Origin: Pandoraea horticolens
GTDB taxonomy: Bacteria > Pseudomonadota > Gammaproteobacteria > Burkholderiales > Burkholderiaceae
NCBI RefSeq assembly: GCF_902459555.1
Contig: NZ_CABPSM010000001.1
Location: forward strand, 496,001-560,000
Direction: 5' to 3'
DNA: 64,000 nucleotides
Shown: positions 35,950 through 44,005 of the stretch, piece after piece
Layout: every line of letters begins with the position of its first letter
Position numbering within the stretch: position 1 is the first letter of the stretch
Made by a program: the position numbers and the translations under genes
Notes under the pieces: generated by a model
What the model was told of the DNA's origin: nothing
What the model saw: only the letters and a program-made list of their open reading frames with translations
The model's database searches: none

Positions 35950-36434
35950 GACGACGCCTCCGGCGCTTCGGCCAAGGCATCGCGCGACGCATCGAACAGC
36001 AGCGCGCGCACCTCGTCGGTGAGCAGTTGATCGACGCGCACCCACTGCACGAGTCCTTCATCGGTATCGAGCACCGGGCCGAGATAGCGGCCTTCGGGTA
36101 AATCGACGCCGCTTGCCTGGAAGGCTGAAGCGTCGGCACGCAGCATATCGGTCGCGCGTTCGGCGAGGATGCCGAGGCGACGCGCGTTGGGGCCGGGTTC
36201 CGGGTAATGCACGAGTACCAGACGCGTCGACCGGCGCTCGGGCGCCCCCGCGCCGGTGGCGAGCCTCGTCAGATCGATGACGGGCACCGACTCGCCGCGA
36301 TAGCTGAACGCCCCCGCCACCCAGGCCGGTGCGGCGGGCATGCGCTTGAGCGCGAGCCACGGCAGCACCTCGGCCACATGGTTGGCTTCGATGACGTAAT
36401 GATCGGTCGCGATGGCGAAACGCAGGAACAACAT
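35946..36434 (-). CDS. wspB: CheW-like scaffold protein WspB
   Basis: 162 residues, a single CheW domain starting MLFLRFAIATDHYVIEANHV and including 'WVAGAFSYRGESVPVIDLTR' and 'ERATDMLRADASAFQASGVD'. The start lies 34 bases after the wspA stop. The frame is open to 36713 but the upstream part is antisense-like Arg/Ser-rich sequence inside wspA, so ATG 36434 is chosen. Confidence 0.9.
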   Translation of the reverse strand: MLFLRFAIATDHYVIEANHVAEVLPWLALKRMPAAPAWVAGAFSYRGESVPVIDLTRLATGAGAPERRSTRLVLVHYPEPGPNARRLGILAERATDMLRADASAFQASGVDLPEGRYLGPVLDTDEGLVQWVRVDQLLTDEVRALLFDASRDALAEAPEASS

Positions 36435-36468
36435 GGCGATGTCCGCGAATGACGAAGAGGGCGTTACT

Positions 36469-38118
36469 TCACACCAGACCCGAGGGCGGCAGAGCCAGTA
36501 CCTTGAAGCGCGACACGCCGCTCTTGAGGCCGTTGGCGACGTGATTGAGTTCTTCGATGGCCTGGCTCGACTGTTGCAGCGATTCGGCCGTCTGCTGTGC
36601 CGCCTCGGAGAGTTGCACCAGCGCCTGATTAATCTGTTCGGCACCGGTGGCCTGCGCCTGCATGCCCTCGCTGACCACCTGGAAGCGCGGCGGCAGCGTC
36701 TGCACCTGCGCAATGATTTGTGCGAGCTGATCGCCGACCTGACGCATCTCGTCCATGCCGCGCCGCACTTCCTCGGCGAACTTGTCCATGCCCATCACGC
36801 CCGCCGACACCGCCGACTGGATCTCCTTGATCATCTGCTCGATGTCGTAGGTGGCGACAGCCGTCTGGTCGGCCAGACGCCGGATCTCGGTGGCTACCAC
36901 GGCAAAACCACGTCCGTACTCACCTGCCTTCTCGGCCTCGATGGCCGCGTTGAGCGAGAGCAGGTTGGTCTGGTCGGCGACCTTCGTGATCGTGGTGACG
37001 ACCTGATTGATGTTGCCCGCCTTCTCGTTGAGGATGCCCAGCTTGCCGTTGACCGAACCCGCCGCTTCCATCACATGACGCATGGCGTCTTCCATGCGCG
37101 TGAGGCCGACGTGGCCGGTGCCCGCGAGCGACGCTGCCTGGTTGGCCACCCCCGCCACTTCGGTCATGGTGTGCGCCAGATCGCGCGACGTGGCGAAGAT
37201 CTCGCGCGATGTCGCACCGATCTCCGTCGTGGTCGCCGCCGTTTCCGACGCCGTGGCCTGCTGCTGACGCGACGTGGCGGCAATCTCGGTCACCGACGTC
37301 GTCACCTGTAATGCCGACTTCTGCGCCTGCCCGACGAGCCCCGTCAGTTCATCCGTCATCCGGTTGAAACCGGACTCCAATGCGCCGAATTCGTCACGGC
37401 GCGCCAGATCGAGACGCTTGGTCAGATCGCCCGAGCGCATGATCTCCAGAATCTGCATCACACTTGCGAGCGGCACGCTGATCGCCCGGAACAGCAACCA
37501 ACCGCACAACACCGCGCACCCCAGCGCCACGGCCAGCGTGATGAGCAATGTCGCCTTGGCCGCCGTCACCGCCTCGGCAATGTTGCGTGTCGACTCGTCG
37601 GCAAAGGTCTTGTTGGTGTCGACCAAGCGCTGGATCGCGGAGCGACCGCGGCCCCATTCGGGGAAGAGCTGATCCGATAGCATCGCGCGCGCAGCGGGCA
37701 TCTGGCCGTCGCTCACCAGCTTGAGCACCTGACTGCTGACGCGGCCGTATTGCTGGCGCACACCGCGCACCTCGTCGTACTGCATGCGATCGATAGGGCG
37801 GTTGACGGTGGTGCCGTAGTCCTTGATCCAGCCGTCGATCCTCGTGTCCACAGTACGAAGAGCGTCGAGATCGATCGCGCGGGTCTTGTCGTTCTCGTCG
37901 ATGACCACGACTTGCTGGAGCAACTGATAGCTCTCGAACCAAGCGCCGCGCAGCATCGTGCTGTAGTACAACCCAGGCGTGGAGTCGGTCTCCACGCTGT
38001 TCGCCTCCTGCTCGATGGCAGCCAGCCGGGTATAGGCGACACCCGCCATAAGGGCCATCAGGGCAAGGATCAGGCCAAAACTGGCCAGAATGCGATGTCG
38101 GATCGACCAGTGTTTCAC
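36469..38118 (-). CDS. wspA: Methyl-accepting surface-sensing receptor WspA
   Basis: An inner-membrane receptor, about 549 residues: a first membrane helix near residues 8-30, a four-helix-bundle periplasmic domain to about 185, a second membrane helix near 190-215 ('[20 protein letters not shown]'), a HAMP domain, and a long signalling hairpin with tip '[20 protein letters not shown]'. GTG 38118 is preferred because GGGAG sits about 6 bases upstream and the product then starts with a short KHWSIRHR lead before the first helix; GTG 38142 is in frame. It heads the operon and presumably responds to surface contact. Confidence 0.92.
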   Translation of the reverse strand: MKHWSIRHRILASFGLILALMALMAGVAYTRLAAIEQEANSVETDSTPGLYYSTMLRGAWFESYQLLQQVVVIDENDKTRAIDLDALRTVDTRIDGWIKDYGTTVNRPIDRMQYDEVRGVRQQYGRVSSQVLKLVSDGQMPAARAMLSDQLFPEWGRGRSAIQRLVDTNKTFADESTRNIAEAVTAAKATLLITLAVALGCAVLCGWLLFRAISVPLASVMQILEIMRSGDLTKRLDLARRDEFGALESGFNRMTDELTGLVGQAQKSALQVTTSVTEIAATSRQQQATASETAATTTEIGATSREIFATSRDLAHTMTEVAGVANQAASLAGTGHVGLTRMEDAMRHVMEAAGSVNGKLGILNEKAGNINQVVTTITKVADQTNLLSLNAAIEAEKAGEYGRGFAVVATEIRRLADQTAVATYDIEQMIKEIQSAVSAGVMGMDKFAEEVRRGMDEMRQVGDQLAQIIAQVQTLPPRFQVVSEGMQAQATGAEQINQALVQLSEAAQQTAESLQQSSQAIEELNHVANGLKSGVSRFKVLALPPSGLV

Positions 38119-38294
38119 GCCGCGCTCCCGTTCGTTGTTCACGCCCGGTGCCGGGGGAGGGCGACGCGGGCCTCATTGAGGTTACGCCGATTCTATTACA
38201 GCGGCCCGGCCGGACAACGCCGGTCAGGGCATGTATTTGCGTTTATTTCCGATTTCGGTGGGCCGGCAAATGCGAGCGAGGCTCGGGCGTGCGC
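38119..38294 (-). promoter_or_regulatory. Probable promoter region of the wsp operon
   Basis: A 176-base gap upstream of wspA, bounded by the stop of the keto-acid cleavage enzyme gene on the same strand. It contains GC-rich complementary patches around 38200-38225 (GGCCCGGCCGG and similar). I cannot place -35/-10 boxes with confidence. Confidence 0.3.
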
Positions 38295-39137
38295 TCAGCG
38301 GGTGAGCTCGCGCAAGGCGTCCGCCGTCATGGGGACAAGCGAGAGCGGGGTTGCCGCCGCAGTCAGTGCTGCGAGCGACGCCGCGTTGTCCGGCGAGACG
38401 CTGCCATCCGGCAGGTAGAGATTGTTTTCGAAGCCAATGCGCGCGTGGCCACCCTGCAACACTGCCGCCAGCGCGCACTCAGCCTCGCGCGGGCCAAAGG
38501 CGCACATCGCCCAGGGCGGGACGGCGGCGGCTTCGCCCAGCGCCTGCGCACCGTTCTGCCAGGCCGAGAGAAACGGCAGCAGATCGGAGGGCGACGACAA
38601 CTGCCCCTTGCTGTACCGGCCCAGCACGAACAACACCCAATGGCGGCCCGCACGGATCGCCCCGCTCGTGCGCAGACGCCAATAGTGCGCCACGTCTTCG
38701 GTGTCGTACAGGATGTATTGCGCGGCGATGTGCTCCTGCCAGAGCCACGAGAAGAACGCTTCGGCCGCCGGCGCGTGCGCCGCATCGGGCGACACTTCGC
38801 GCAATGCCACCGAAATCGCTTCGGGATGCAGCGCTTGCACAGTCGCGATCTGCTGCGCCGGGGAATAGATGCCTACCGCCTCGGTCGTCACCTGCAATAC
38901 GAGTTCGCGGCCCACGGCTCGCTGCACTGCGGCGATGCCGGCCGTGTAGTCCGGCACTTCGAGACTGTGCGTGCCGTCGGCCTTGCGCACGTGCAGGTGG
39001 ATCATCGCCGCGCCGGCGTCCAGACACGCCTTCGCGCACGCGCCAAGGGCTTCCGGCGTCATGGGCAGCGCGCGATGGTCGACATGCGTGCGACGCGCGC
39101 CGTTGGGCGCCACGGCCAGGGCAAAGGCTCGCGTCAT
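38295..39137 (-). CDS. Beta-keto acid cleavage enzyme (BKACE/Kce family, DUF849)
   Basis: 280 residues. A zinc TIM-barrel enzyme that condenses a beta-keto acid with acetyl-CoA to give acetoacetate and a new CoA ester. Metal ligands are in 'AAMIHLHVRKADGTHSLE' (His47 and His49), and the C-terminal 'HARIGFENNLYLPDG' is a family signature. The founding member acts on 3-keto-5-aminohexanoate in lysine fermentation, but substrate varies widely. The start overlaps the aminotransferase stop (ATGA), so the keto acid is probably supplied by that enzyme. Confidence 0.88.
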   Translation of the reverse strand: MTRAFALAVAPNGARRTHVDHRALPMTPEALGACAKACLDAGAAMIHLHVRKADGTHSLEVPDYTAGIAAVQRAVGRELVLQVTTEAVGIYSPAQQIATVQALHPEAISVALREVSPDAAHAPAAEAFFSWLWQEHIAAQYILYDTEDVAHYWRLRTSGAIRAGRHWVLFVLGRYSKGQLSSPSDLLPFLSAWQNGAQALGEAAAVPPWAMCAFGPREAECALAAVLQGGHARIGFENNLYLPDGSVSPDNAASLAALTAAATPLSLVPMTADALRELTR

Positions 39138-40477
39138 GCGGCGCCTGCGGCTTTCACGCCAGTGACATCGGCCACCGCCAGCGCCAGCCGTTCGACGATG
39201 CGATCGATGTCGTCCGGCCCGCAGATGAACGGCGGCGCGATCAGCGCATGGTCGCCATGCACGCCGTCGACCGTCCCGCCCATCGGATAGATGAGCAACC
39301 CGCGCTCCTTGGCGGCGGCCTTCAGGCGCGCATGAGTCTTGTCAGCCGTGGGCAGCGTTCGCTTGGTGGCGCGCTCGGCCACGAATTCGACACCGACGAA
39401 AAGCCCCCGGCCGCGTATGTCGCCCACGTTCGGGTGATCGGCGAAGACTTCGCGCAGACGGGCACGCAGTTGCTCGCCGCGCGCCTTCACGTTATCCAGC
39501 AGATGCTCTTGCGCAATCGTGCGTTGCACGGCCAGCGCCGCCGCGCAGGCCATCCCGTGGCCCAGATAGGTATGACCGTGCTGGAAGAAGCCCGACCCGC
39601 CGACCACGGCGTCGAAGATCTTGTCGGAGCACAGCATTGCCCCGATGGGCTGATAACCCGCGCCCAGACCCTTGGCGATCACCAGAATATCCGGCACCAC
39701 GCCGTCTTCTTCACAAGCAAACAGATAGCCCGTGCGGCCCATGCCCGACATCACTTCGTCGAGCAGCAGCAGCACACCGTACTTGTCGCACACGGCGCGG
39801 ATGCGCTTGAAGTAGTCTCCCACCGGCGGCACGGCACCGGCCGTGGCCCCCACGACGGTCTCCGCCACGAACGCGATCACCGTGTCGCCGCCGAGTTCGA
39901 GGATTTTCGCTTCGAGTTCGTCGGCCAGCCGCTGCACGTACGTCGCATCGCTTTCGCCCTCGAACCGCTCGCGATACGCGAAGCACGGCGAGACGTGGTG
40001 TGCCGGCACCAGCAGCGGGAGGAACGGCTCGCGTCGCCATGCGTTGCCGCCGATGGCCAGCGCGCCGAGCGTGTTGCCGTGGTAGCTCTGACGGCGCGCG
40101 ATGAAATACCGGCGCTGCGGCTGTCCAATCTCGACGAAGTATTGCCGCGCCAGCTTGAGCGCCGCCTCCACGCCTTCCGACCCGCCGCTGACAAAGTACA
40201 CGTGGTTCAGATCACCAGGCGCGTTCGCGGCCAGCATATCGGCCAGATGCTCGGCGACTTCCGTCGTGAAGAACGATGTATGCGCATACGCCAACTGAGC
40301 CGCCTGCTGCTGCATCGCCTCGATCACGCGGGGATGACCGTGCCCAAGACACGAGACCGCCGCGCCACCGCAGGCGTCGAGATAGTGCTTGCCGGTGCTG
40401 TCGATCAGCTCGATTCCCTGGCCGCCGACCGCGACGGGCAACGTCTGGCGCGGATTGCGGTGAAACACATGAGTCAT
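39134..40477 (-). CDS. Class III pyridoxal-phosphate aminotransferase
   Basis: 447 residues, fold type I. 'DSTGKHYLDACGGAAVSCLG', 'FVSGGSEGVEAALKLARQYF', 'RRQSYHGNTLGALAIGG', 'LLLDEVMSGMGRTG' (Asp240) and the Schiff-base Lys269 in 'VIAKGLGAGYQPIGA' are the omega-amino acid/beta-alanine transaminase pattern. I start at ATG 40477 (MTHVFHRNPRQTLP); the frame extends to 40594 through poor sequence. Paired with the keto-acid cleavage enzyme, it could convert an amino acid to a beta-keto acid. It is divergent from an RpiR regulator. Confidence 0.88.
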   Translation of the reverse strand: MTHVFHRNPRQTLPVAVGGQGIELIDSTGKHYLDACGGAAVSCLGHGHPRVIEAMQQQAAQLAYAHTSFFTTEVAEHLADMLAANAPGDLNHVYFVSGGSEGVEAALKLARQYFVEIGQPQRRYFIARRQSYHGNTLGALAIGGNAWRREPFLPLLVPAHHVSPCFAYRERFEGESDATYVQRLADELEAKILELGGDTVIAFVAETVVGATAGAVPPVGDYFKRIRAVCDKYGVLLLLDEVMSGMGRTGYLFACEEDGVVPDILVIAKGLGAGYQPIGAMLCSDKIFDAVVGGSGFFQHGHTYLGHGMACAAALAVQRTIAQEHLLDNVKARGEQLRARLREVFADHPNVGDIRGRGLFVGVEFVAERATKRTLPTADKTHARLKAAAKERGLLIYPMGGTVDGVHGDHALIAPPFICGPDDIDRIVERLALAVADVTGVKAAGAA

Positions 40478-40573
40478 GCCTGAACCCCTGACGGAAAGAT
40501 GGCGCGTCGCGCGATGGCCCCAACCACCCGCATGCGAACAATGTCGCCAAGTGTAGGCGCATCTCCTTGTGTT

Positions 40574-40589
40574 TGCAACATATGTTTCA
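40574..40589. promoter_or_regulatory. Palindromic candidate RpiR operator
   Basis: TGCAACATATGTTTCA is a 16-bp palindrome with a single mismatched pair and a perfect 10-bp AACATATGTT core, within AT-rich sequence just upstream of the aminotransferase gene and in the divergent region with the RpiR gene. RpiR/MurR proteins bind as dimers to such symmetric sites. The assignment is by position. Confidence 0.5.
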
Positions 40590-40738
40590 TTCATTTTATC
40601 ATCGCAACACTTCGCGCAATCCCCTGACCATCTTCAATGTCTCCGCGACGTCCGCAGGCATCGGGGAAAGCACGTGCGCGGCCGGGGCATTTCATGCAAC
40701 AATCGTTACATTATTTCGTTGCCGTGTTGCGATCCCCG

Positions 40739-41683
40739 ATGCCAGAAGCCCCAGCGCTGCCACAGACGCTCGACCAACTCAACGCGCAGTTACGTGAGCG
40801 CTATCCCCAGCTCAGCCCGCAGTTTCAGGCAGGCGCGCGTTTCCTGCTCGATCATCCGCAGCGCGTACCGATCAGCTCGATGCGTGCCATTGCCGCCGAG
40901 GCCGGTGTGCAGCCCGCAACTTTCGTGCGGCTCGCGCAGCATCTCGGTTTCGAAGGCTGGCATGGCTTGCGTGAATTGTTCCTCGAATCGATCCGGCTCG
41001 GGCCGCAACCGTATGCGAGTCGCGCACGTCAGATGATTCGCGAAGGCGACGCCACGCGCATGGTGCCCGAGATGTTCCGCGTGCAACACAACAACCTCGA
41101 CCTGACCGAGGCAGGCGCCAATGCCTCGCTGGGCGCCGCCGTCGATCTGCTCGCCAATGCGGGCACCGTCCATGTGGCAGGCTTTCGCGCGTGCTTCCCC
41201 ATCGCGTTCACGTTTCAATACGTCTATCGGCTGTTCCGGCCGACGGTGCACCTGATTCGCGGCGAGGCCGGCACGTTGGAGATGGAGTTGCGCGCGCTCT
41301 CCGCACGCGATGTGGTCGTCGTCATCAGCTTCGCGCCCTATTCCAACGAAGCGCTGATCGTCGCACGCGCCGCCCGGGCCGCCGGTGCGCGCGTGCTCGC
41401 GCTCACAGACTCCACGGTCTCGCCGCTCGCCCTCGACGCCGACGTGACGGTGCTCTTCTCGCACGAAAGCCCATCGTTCTTCCCCTCGATCACCGCAGGC
41501 ATCGCCGTGGTGGAAACGCTCGTGGAAATGCTGCTCGCCCGCAAGGGACGCGGCGCGGTGCGCGCGCTGGCGCTGGCCGAAGACCAACTGCATGGCACCG
41601 GCGCCTACGTCAGCCCGGGCGCGGCGAGCGGCGCAGACGGCGAAAGTGCTGCCAGCGGCGAGCGCGTCAAACCGGACGTGTGA
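40739..41683 (+). CDS. MurR/RpiR-family transcriptional regulator
   Basis: About 314 residues. An N-terminal HTH_6 domain ('LSPQFQAGARFLLDHPQRVP', 'SSMRAIAAEAGVQPATFVRL') and a C-terminal SIS domain ('AGTVHVAGFRACFPIAFTFQ', 'DVVVVISFAPYSNEALIVAR'), the fold that senses phosphosugars or other small ligands. The start is uncertain between ATG 40739 (chosen, shortest credible), 40694 and 40637. Divergent from the aminotransferase/keto-acid enzyme pair, which is its likely target. Confidence 0.83.
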   Translation: MPEAPALPQTLDQLNAQLRERYPQLSPQFQAGARFLLDHPQRVPISSMRAIAAEAGVQPATFVRLAQHLGFEGWHGLRELFLESIRLGPQPYASRARQMIREGDATRMVPEMFRVQHNNLDLTEAGANASLGAAVDLLANAGTVHVAGFRACFPIAFTFQYVYRLFRPTVHLIRGEAGTLEMELRALSARDVVVVISFAPYSNEALIVARAARAAGARVLALTDSTVSPLALDADVTVLFSHESPSFFPSITAGIAVVETLVEMLLARKGRGAVRALALAEDQLHGTGAYVSPGAASGADGESAASGERVKPDV

Positions 41684-41832
41684 ATTGTGACGTGTCCCAG
41701 CGACGCGCCGGGATGACGCCGCGCGCAGTTTCTTTTATGATCGACGTGCTCCCTGCGGCCGAACCGTCGACGCAAGACCCGACACGGCCTTACGCAGGAC
41801 TCATCCCCTGTCGACAATCTCAAGGACTCCGA

Positions 41833-42246
41833 ATGTCGCATTCTCATTTGTCGCGTGCCCGCCGGGTCGCACTCGGCACGGCGCTCGTCATCGGCGCCGG
41901 CCTGGCCGCCCCCGCGTTTGCCGCGTCCAATCTCATGTTCATGAGCAACTCGCCGCTGGCCTACATGAAGAAGGCCGACAACGAGTCACTCGCCAAAGCC
42001 GCCAGCGAAGTCCTGTCCACCAAGCAGGACCACGAAACCGTCGAGTGGACCAACAAAGGCACGCACAACTCGGTCGCGATCACGGCTCACCTCACGCCGA
42101 CCAACACCCGGAAGGACGACACCAAGACCTGCCGCGACCTGACCGTGCTGCTCGGCGCGAAGGGTCAGGAAGTCTTGCTCACGCTCCCCACCTGCAAGAC
42201 GGGCGACGCCGGCCACTGGGAACTGCAAAAGCGCAGCACGCAGTAA
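41833..42246 (+). CDS. Small secreted protein of unknown function
   Basis: 137 residues with a clear signal peptide (ARRVALGTALVIGAGLAAPAFA). The mature part has 'NSPLAYMKKADNESLAKAAS', 'HETVEWTNKGTHNSVAITAH', then 'TKTCRDLTVLL' and 'LLTLPTCKTGDAGHWEL'. The layout (small, two Cys, ending 'CKTGDAGHWEL') resembles RT0821/surface-antigen-like domains in which an 'RxFxxxxxxxG...G.ac...dG.W' pattern occurs, but I do not claim the family. ATG 41833 has AAGGA 6 bases upstream. A strong terminator follows. Confidence 0.75.
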   Translation: MSHSHLSRARRVALGTALVIGAGLAAPAFAASNLMFMSNSPLAYMKKADNESLAKAASEVLSTKQDHETVEWTNKGTHNSVAITAHLTPTNTRKDDTKTCRDLTVLLGAKGQEVLLTLPTCKTGDAGHWELQKRSTQ

Positions 42247-42277
42247 TCCCCCCGTTGCCTTCGCAGCATCGGACAAG

Positions 42278-42313
42278 AAAAACGCCGGCCCGAGATTTCG
42301 GGCCGGCGTTTTT
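42278..42313. terminator. Bidirectional intrinsic terminator
   Basis: AACGCCGGCCCGA and TCGGGCCGGCGTT form a near-perfect 13-bp stem with a very short loop, preceded by AAAA and followed by TTTTT. It is suited to ending the small secreted-protein gene on the plus strand and the Fsr-like gene on the minus strand. Confidence 0.9.
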
Positions 42314-42362
42314 CATTGCGTCGCCGGTGTATGGGCACCGGCGAATCCTGCATGCAGCGAGC

Positions 42363-43598
42363 TCAGGCCACAGCCATCTTCTTTTTGCCTTCGACATCGG
42401 GCAGCAGAATCGTCACGATACCCAGCAGCGGCAGATAGGCGCACACGTGATAGACGAAGTCGATGCTCGTCGAGTCGGCGAGTTGTCCCAACACGGCGGC
42501 ACCGACGCCTCCCATCCCGAACGCGAAGCCGAAGAACAGCCCCGACACGGTACCGACCTTGCCCGGAATCAGCTCTTGCGCATAGACGAGAATGGCCGAG
42601 AACGCCGAGGCGAGAATGAGGCCGATCGCGACCGTCAGAATGCCGGTCCAGAAGAGATTCGCGTACGGCAACATCAGCGTGAAGGGTGCCGCGCCGAGGA
42701 TCGAACCCCAGATCACATACTTACGGCCGATCTTGTCGCCCAGCGGCCCGCCGATCATCGTGCCCGCCGCCACGGCGAACAGGAACACGAACAGATGCAC
42801 CTGAGCGCTTTGCACCGACACGTGGAACTTGCTGATCAGATAGAACGTGAAGTAGCTGCTGATGCTCGCGAGATAGAAGTACTTCGAAAAAATGAGCACC
42901 AGCAGAATGCCGATGGCAAATATCACCTTACCGCGCGACAGATGCGCGTGACCGCTCCGGCGCGCCGCCGGCTTTCCCTTGCTCGCGGCGCGCTGCGAGG
43001 CATACCAGCGACTCACCTGGAACAGCACCGCGATCGCCACGAGCGCCGCCACGGAAAACCACGCCACGCTGCCGCGGCCGTTCGGCGCAATGATCAGCGC
43101 GGCAAGTAACGGGCCAAGCGACGAGCCGACGTTACCGCCGACCTGGAAGAACGATTGCGCCATGCCGTGGCGTCCGCCCGAGGCCATGCGCGCGACGCGC
43201 GAGGACTCCGGATGGAACACCGACGAACCCATGCCGACGAGCGCAGCCGCGACCAGTAGCACGCCGAAGTTAGGTGCAACCGCCAGCAACAGCAGGCCCA
43301 CGAGCGTGAAACCCATGCCGACCGGCAGCGAATACGGCTTCGGATGCTTGTCGGTGTAAAGCCCCACAACCGGTTGCAGCAACGACGCGGTGATCTGATA
43401 CGTGAGCGTGATCAGACCGACCTGGCCGAAGCTCAGGTCGAAGCTCGCCTTGAGCAGCGGATAGATGGCCAGGATCAACGACTGAATCATGTCGTTGAGC
43501 AAATGAGAGAAGCTGATCGCAGACAGCACGCGAAACGCCGTGCCCTTTGCAGCCGGCGAGGAGGCGCCGGGGAGGGACGTTGCAGGTTGACTCGACAT
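42363..43598 (-). CDS. MFS transporter, Fsr (fosmidomycin resistance) type
   Basis: 411 residues, about twelve membrane segments. 'ISFSHLLNDMIQSLILAIYP', 'QITASLLQPVVGLYTDKHPK', 'GMGSSVFHPESSRVARMASG', 'QSFFQVGGNVGSSLGPLLAA' and 'GPLGDKIGRKYVIWGSILGA' are typical of the fosmidomycin-resistance-protein branch of drug:H+ antiporters. Physiological substrate unknown. It faces the EAL gene across a 407-base gap. Confidence 0.86.
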   Translation of the reverse strand: MSSQPATSLPGASSPAAKGTAFRVLSAISFSHLLNDMIQSLILAIYPLLKASFDLSFGQVGLITLTYQITASLLQPVVGLYTDKHPKPYSLPVGMGFTLVGLLLLAVAPNFGVLLVAAALVGMGSSVFHPESSRVARMASGGRHGMAQSFFQVGGNVGSSLGPLLAALIIAPNGRGSVAWFSVAALVAIAVLFQVSRWYASQRAASKGKPAARRSGHAHLSRGKVIFAIGILLVLIFSKYFYLASISSYFTFYLISKFHVSVQSAQVHLFVFLFAVAAGTMIGGPLGDKIGRKYVIWGSILGAAPFTLMLPYANLFWTGILTVAIGLILASAFSAILVYAQELIPGKVGTVSGLFFGFAFGMGGVGAAVLGQLADSTSIDFVYHVCAYLPLLGIVTILLPDVEGKKKMAVA

Positions 43599-43673
43599 GG
43601 GATGGAGGATTTACGTCAAAGGCTTTGGAAAGGCGGCGTTTCCGGCGGTTTTCGTGCAGATATGCATGAAAGT

Positions 43674-43687
43674 TGGGATATATCCCA
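43674..43687. promoter_or_regulatory. Perfect 14-bp palindrome, candidate operator
   Basis: TGGGATATATCCCA is fully self-complementary and lies upstream of the Fsr-like exporter start in an AT-richer patch. It is a plausible repressor site; no regulator gene is adjacent to name. Confidence 0.4.
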
Positions 43688-43810
43688 TTTTTTGCCGAAA
43701 ATCGAATAAGTGAAGTGTAGAGCATGCGTAAATCGTCGTTACGCCAAGTTTTGTCGCGATTCCGCCATCCCAGCCCACCGCTGTATGCGTTGTAGAAAAC
43801 GACAAGAGGG

Positions 43811-43859
43811 GCTCGGCAGGTGGTCGCGGATGTGGCCCCCTGATATACCACCGCCGAGC
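43811..43859 (+). other. Long stem-loop upstream of the EAL gene
   Basis: GCTCGGCAGGTGG pairs with CCACCGCCGAGC (one bulged base) around a 24-base loop, about 147 bases before the EAL gene start. If transcribed it would be a stable leader structure; if not, a large inverted repeat that could bind protein. Confidence 0.4.
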
Positions 43860-44005
43860 CGACCAGGCCCTTTATTTCAAGGGTCTGTGCGGGTTTATCG
43901 GGCGTTGGTCGGCGTCGGGGATTCGTGTAGAGTCGATGACGAGTTGTGCCATGCAGCACAAAGCACACACAAGGGCCCTACTCCTTCCTTGGTTCGCGGC
44001 AAAAC

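Larger units (their letters stand above)
43599..44005. other. 407-base gene-free region with a palindrome and a long stem-loop
   Basis: A divergent intergenic region between the Fsr-like exporter and the EAL protein. It holds TGGGATATATCCCA at 43674-43687, a perfect 14-bp palindrome about 76 bases upstream of the exporter gene. It also holds a long imperfect stem-loop at 43811-43859 and a small CCCTT/AAGGG hairpin near 43873-43888. I found no convincing short gene in it. Confidence 0.5.
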
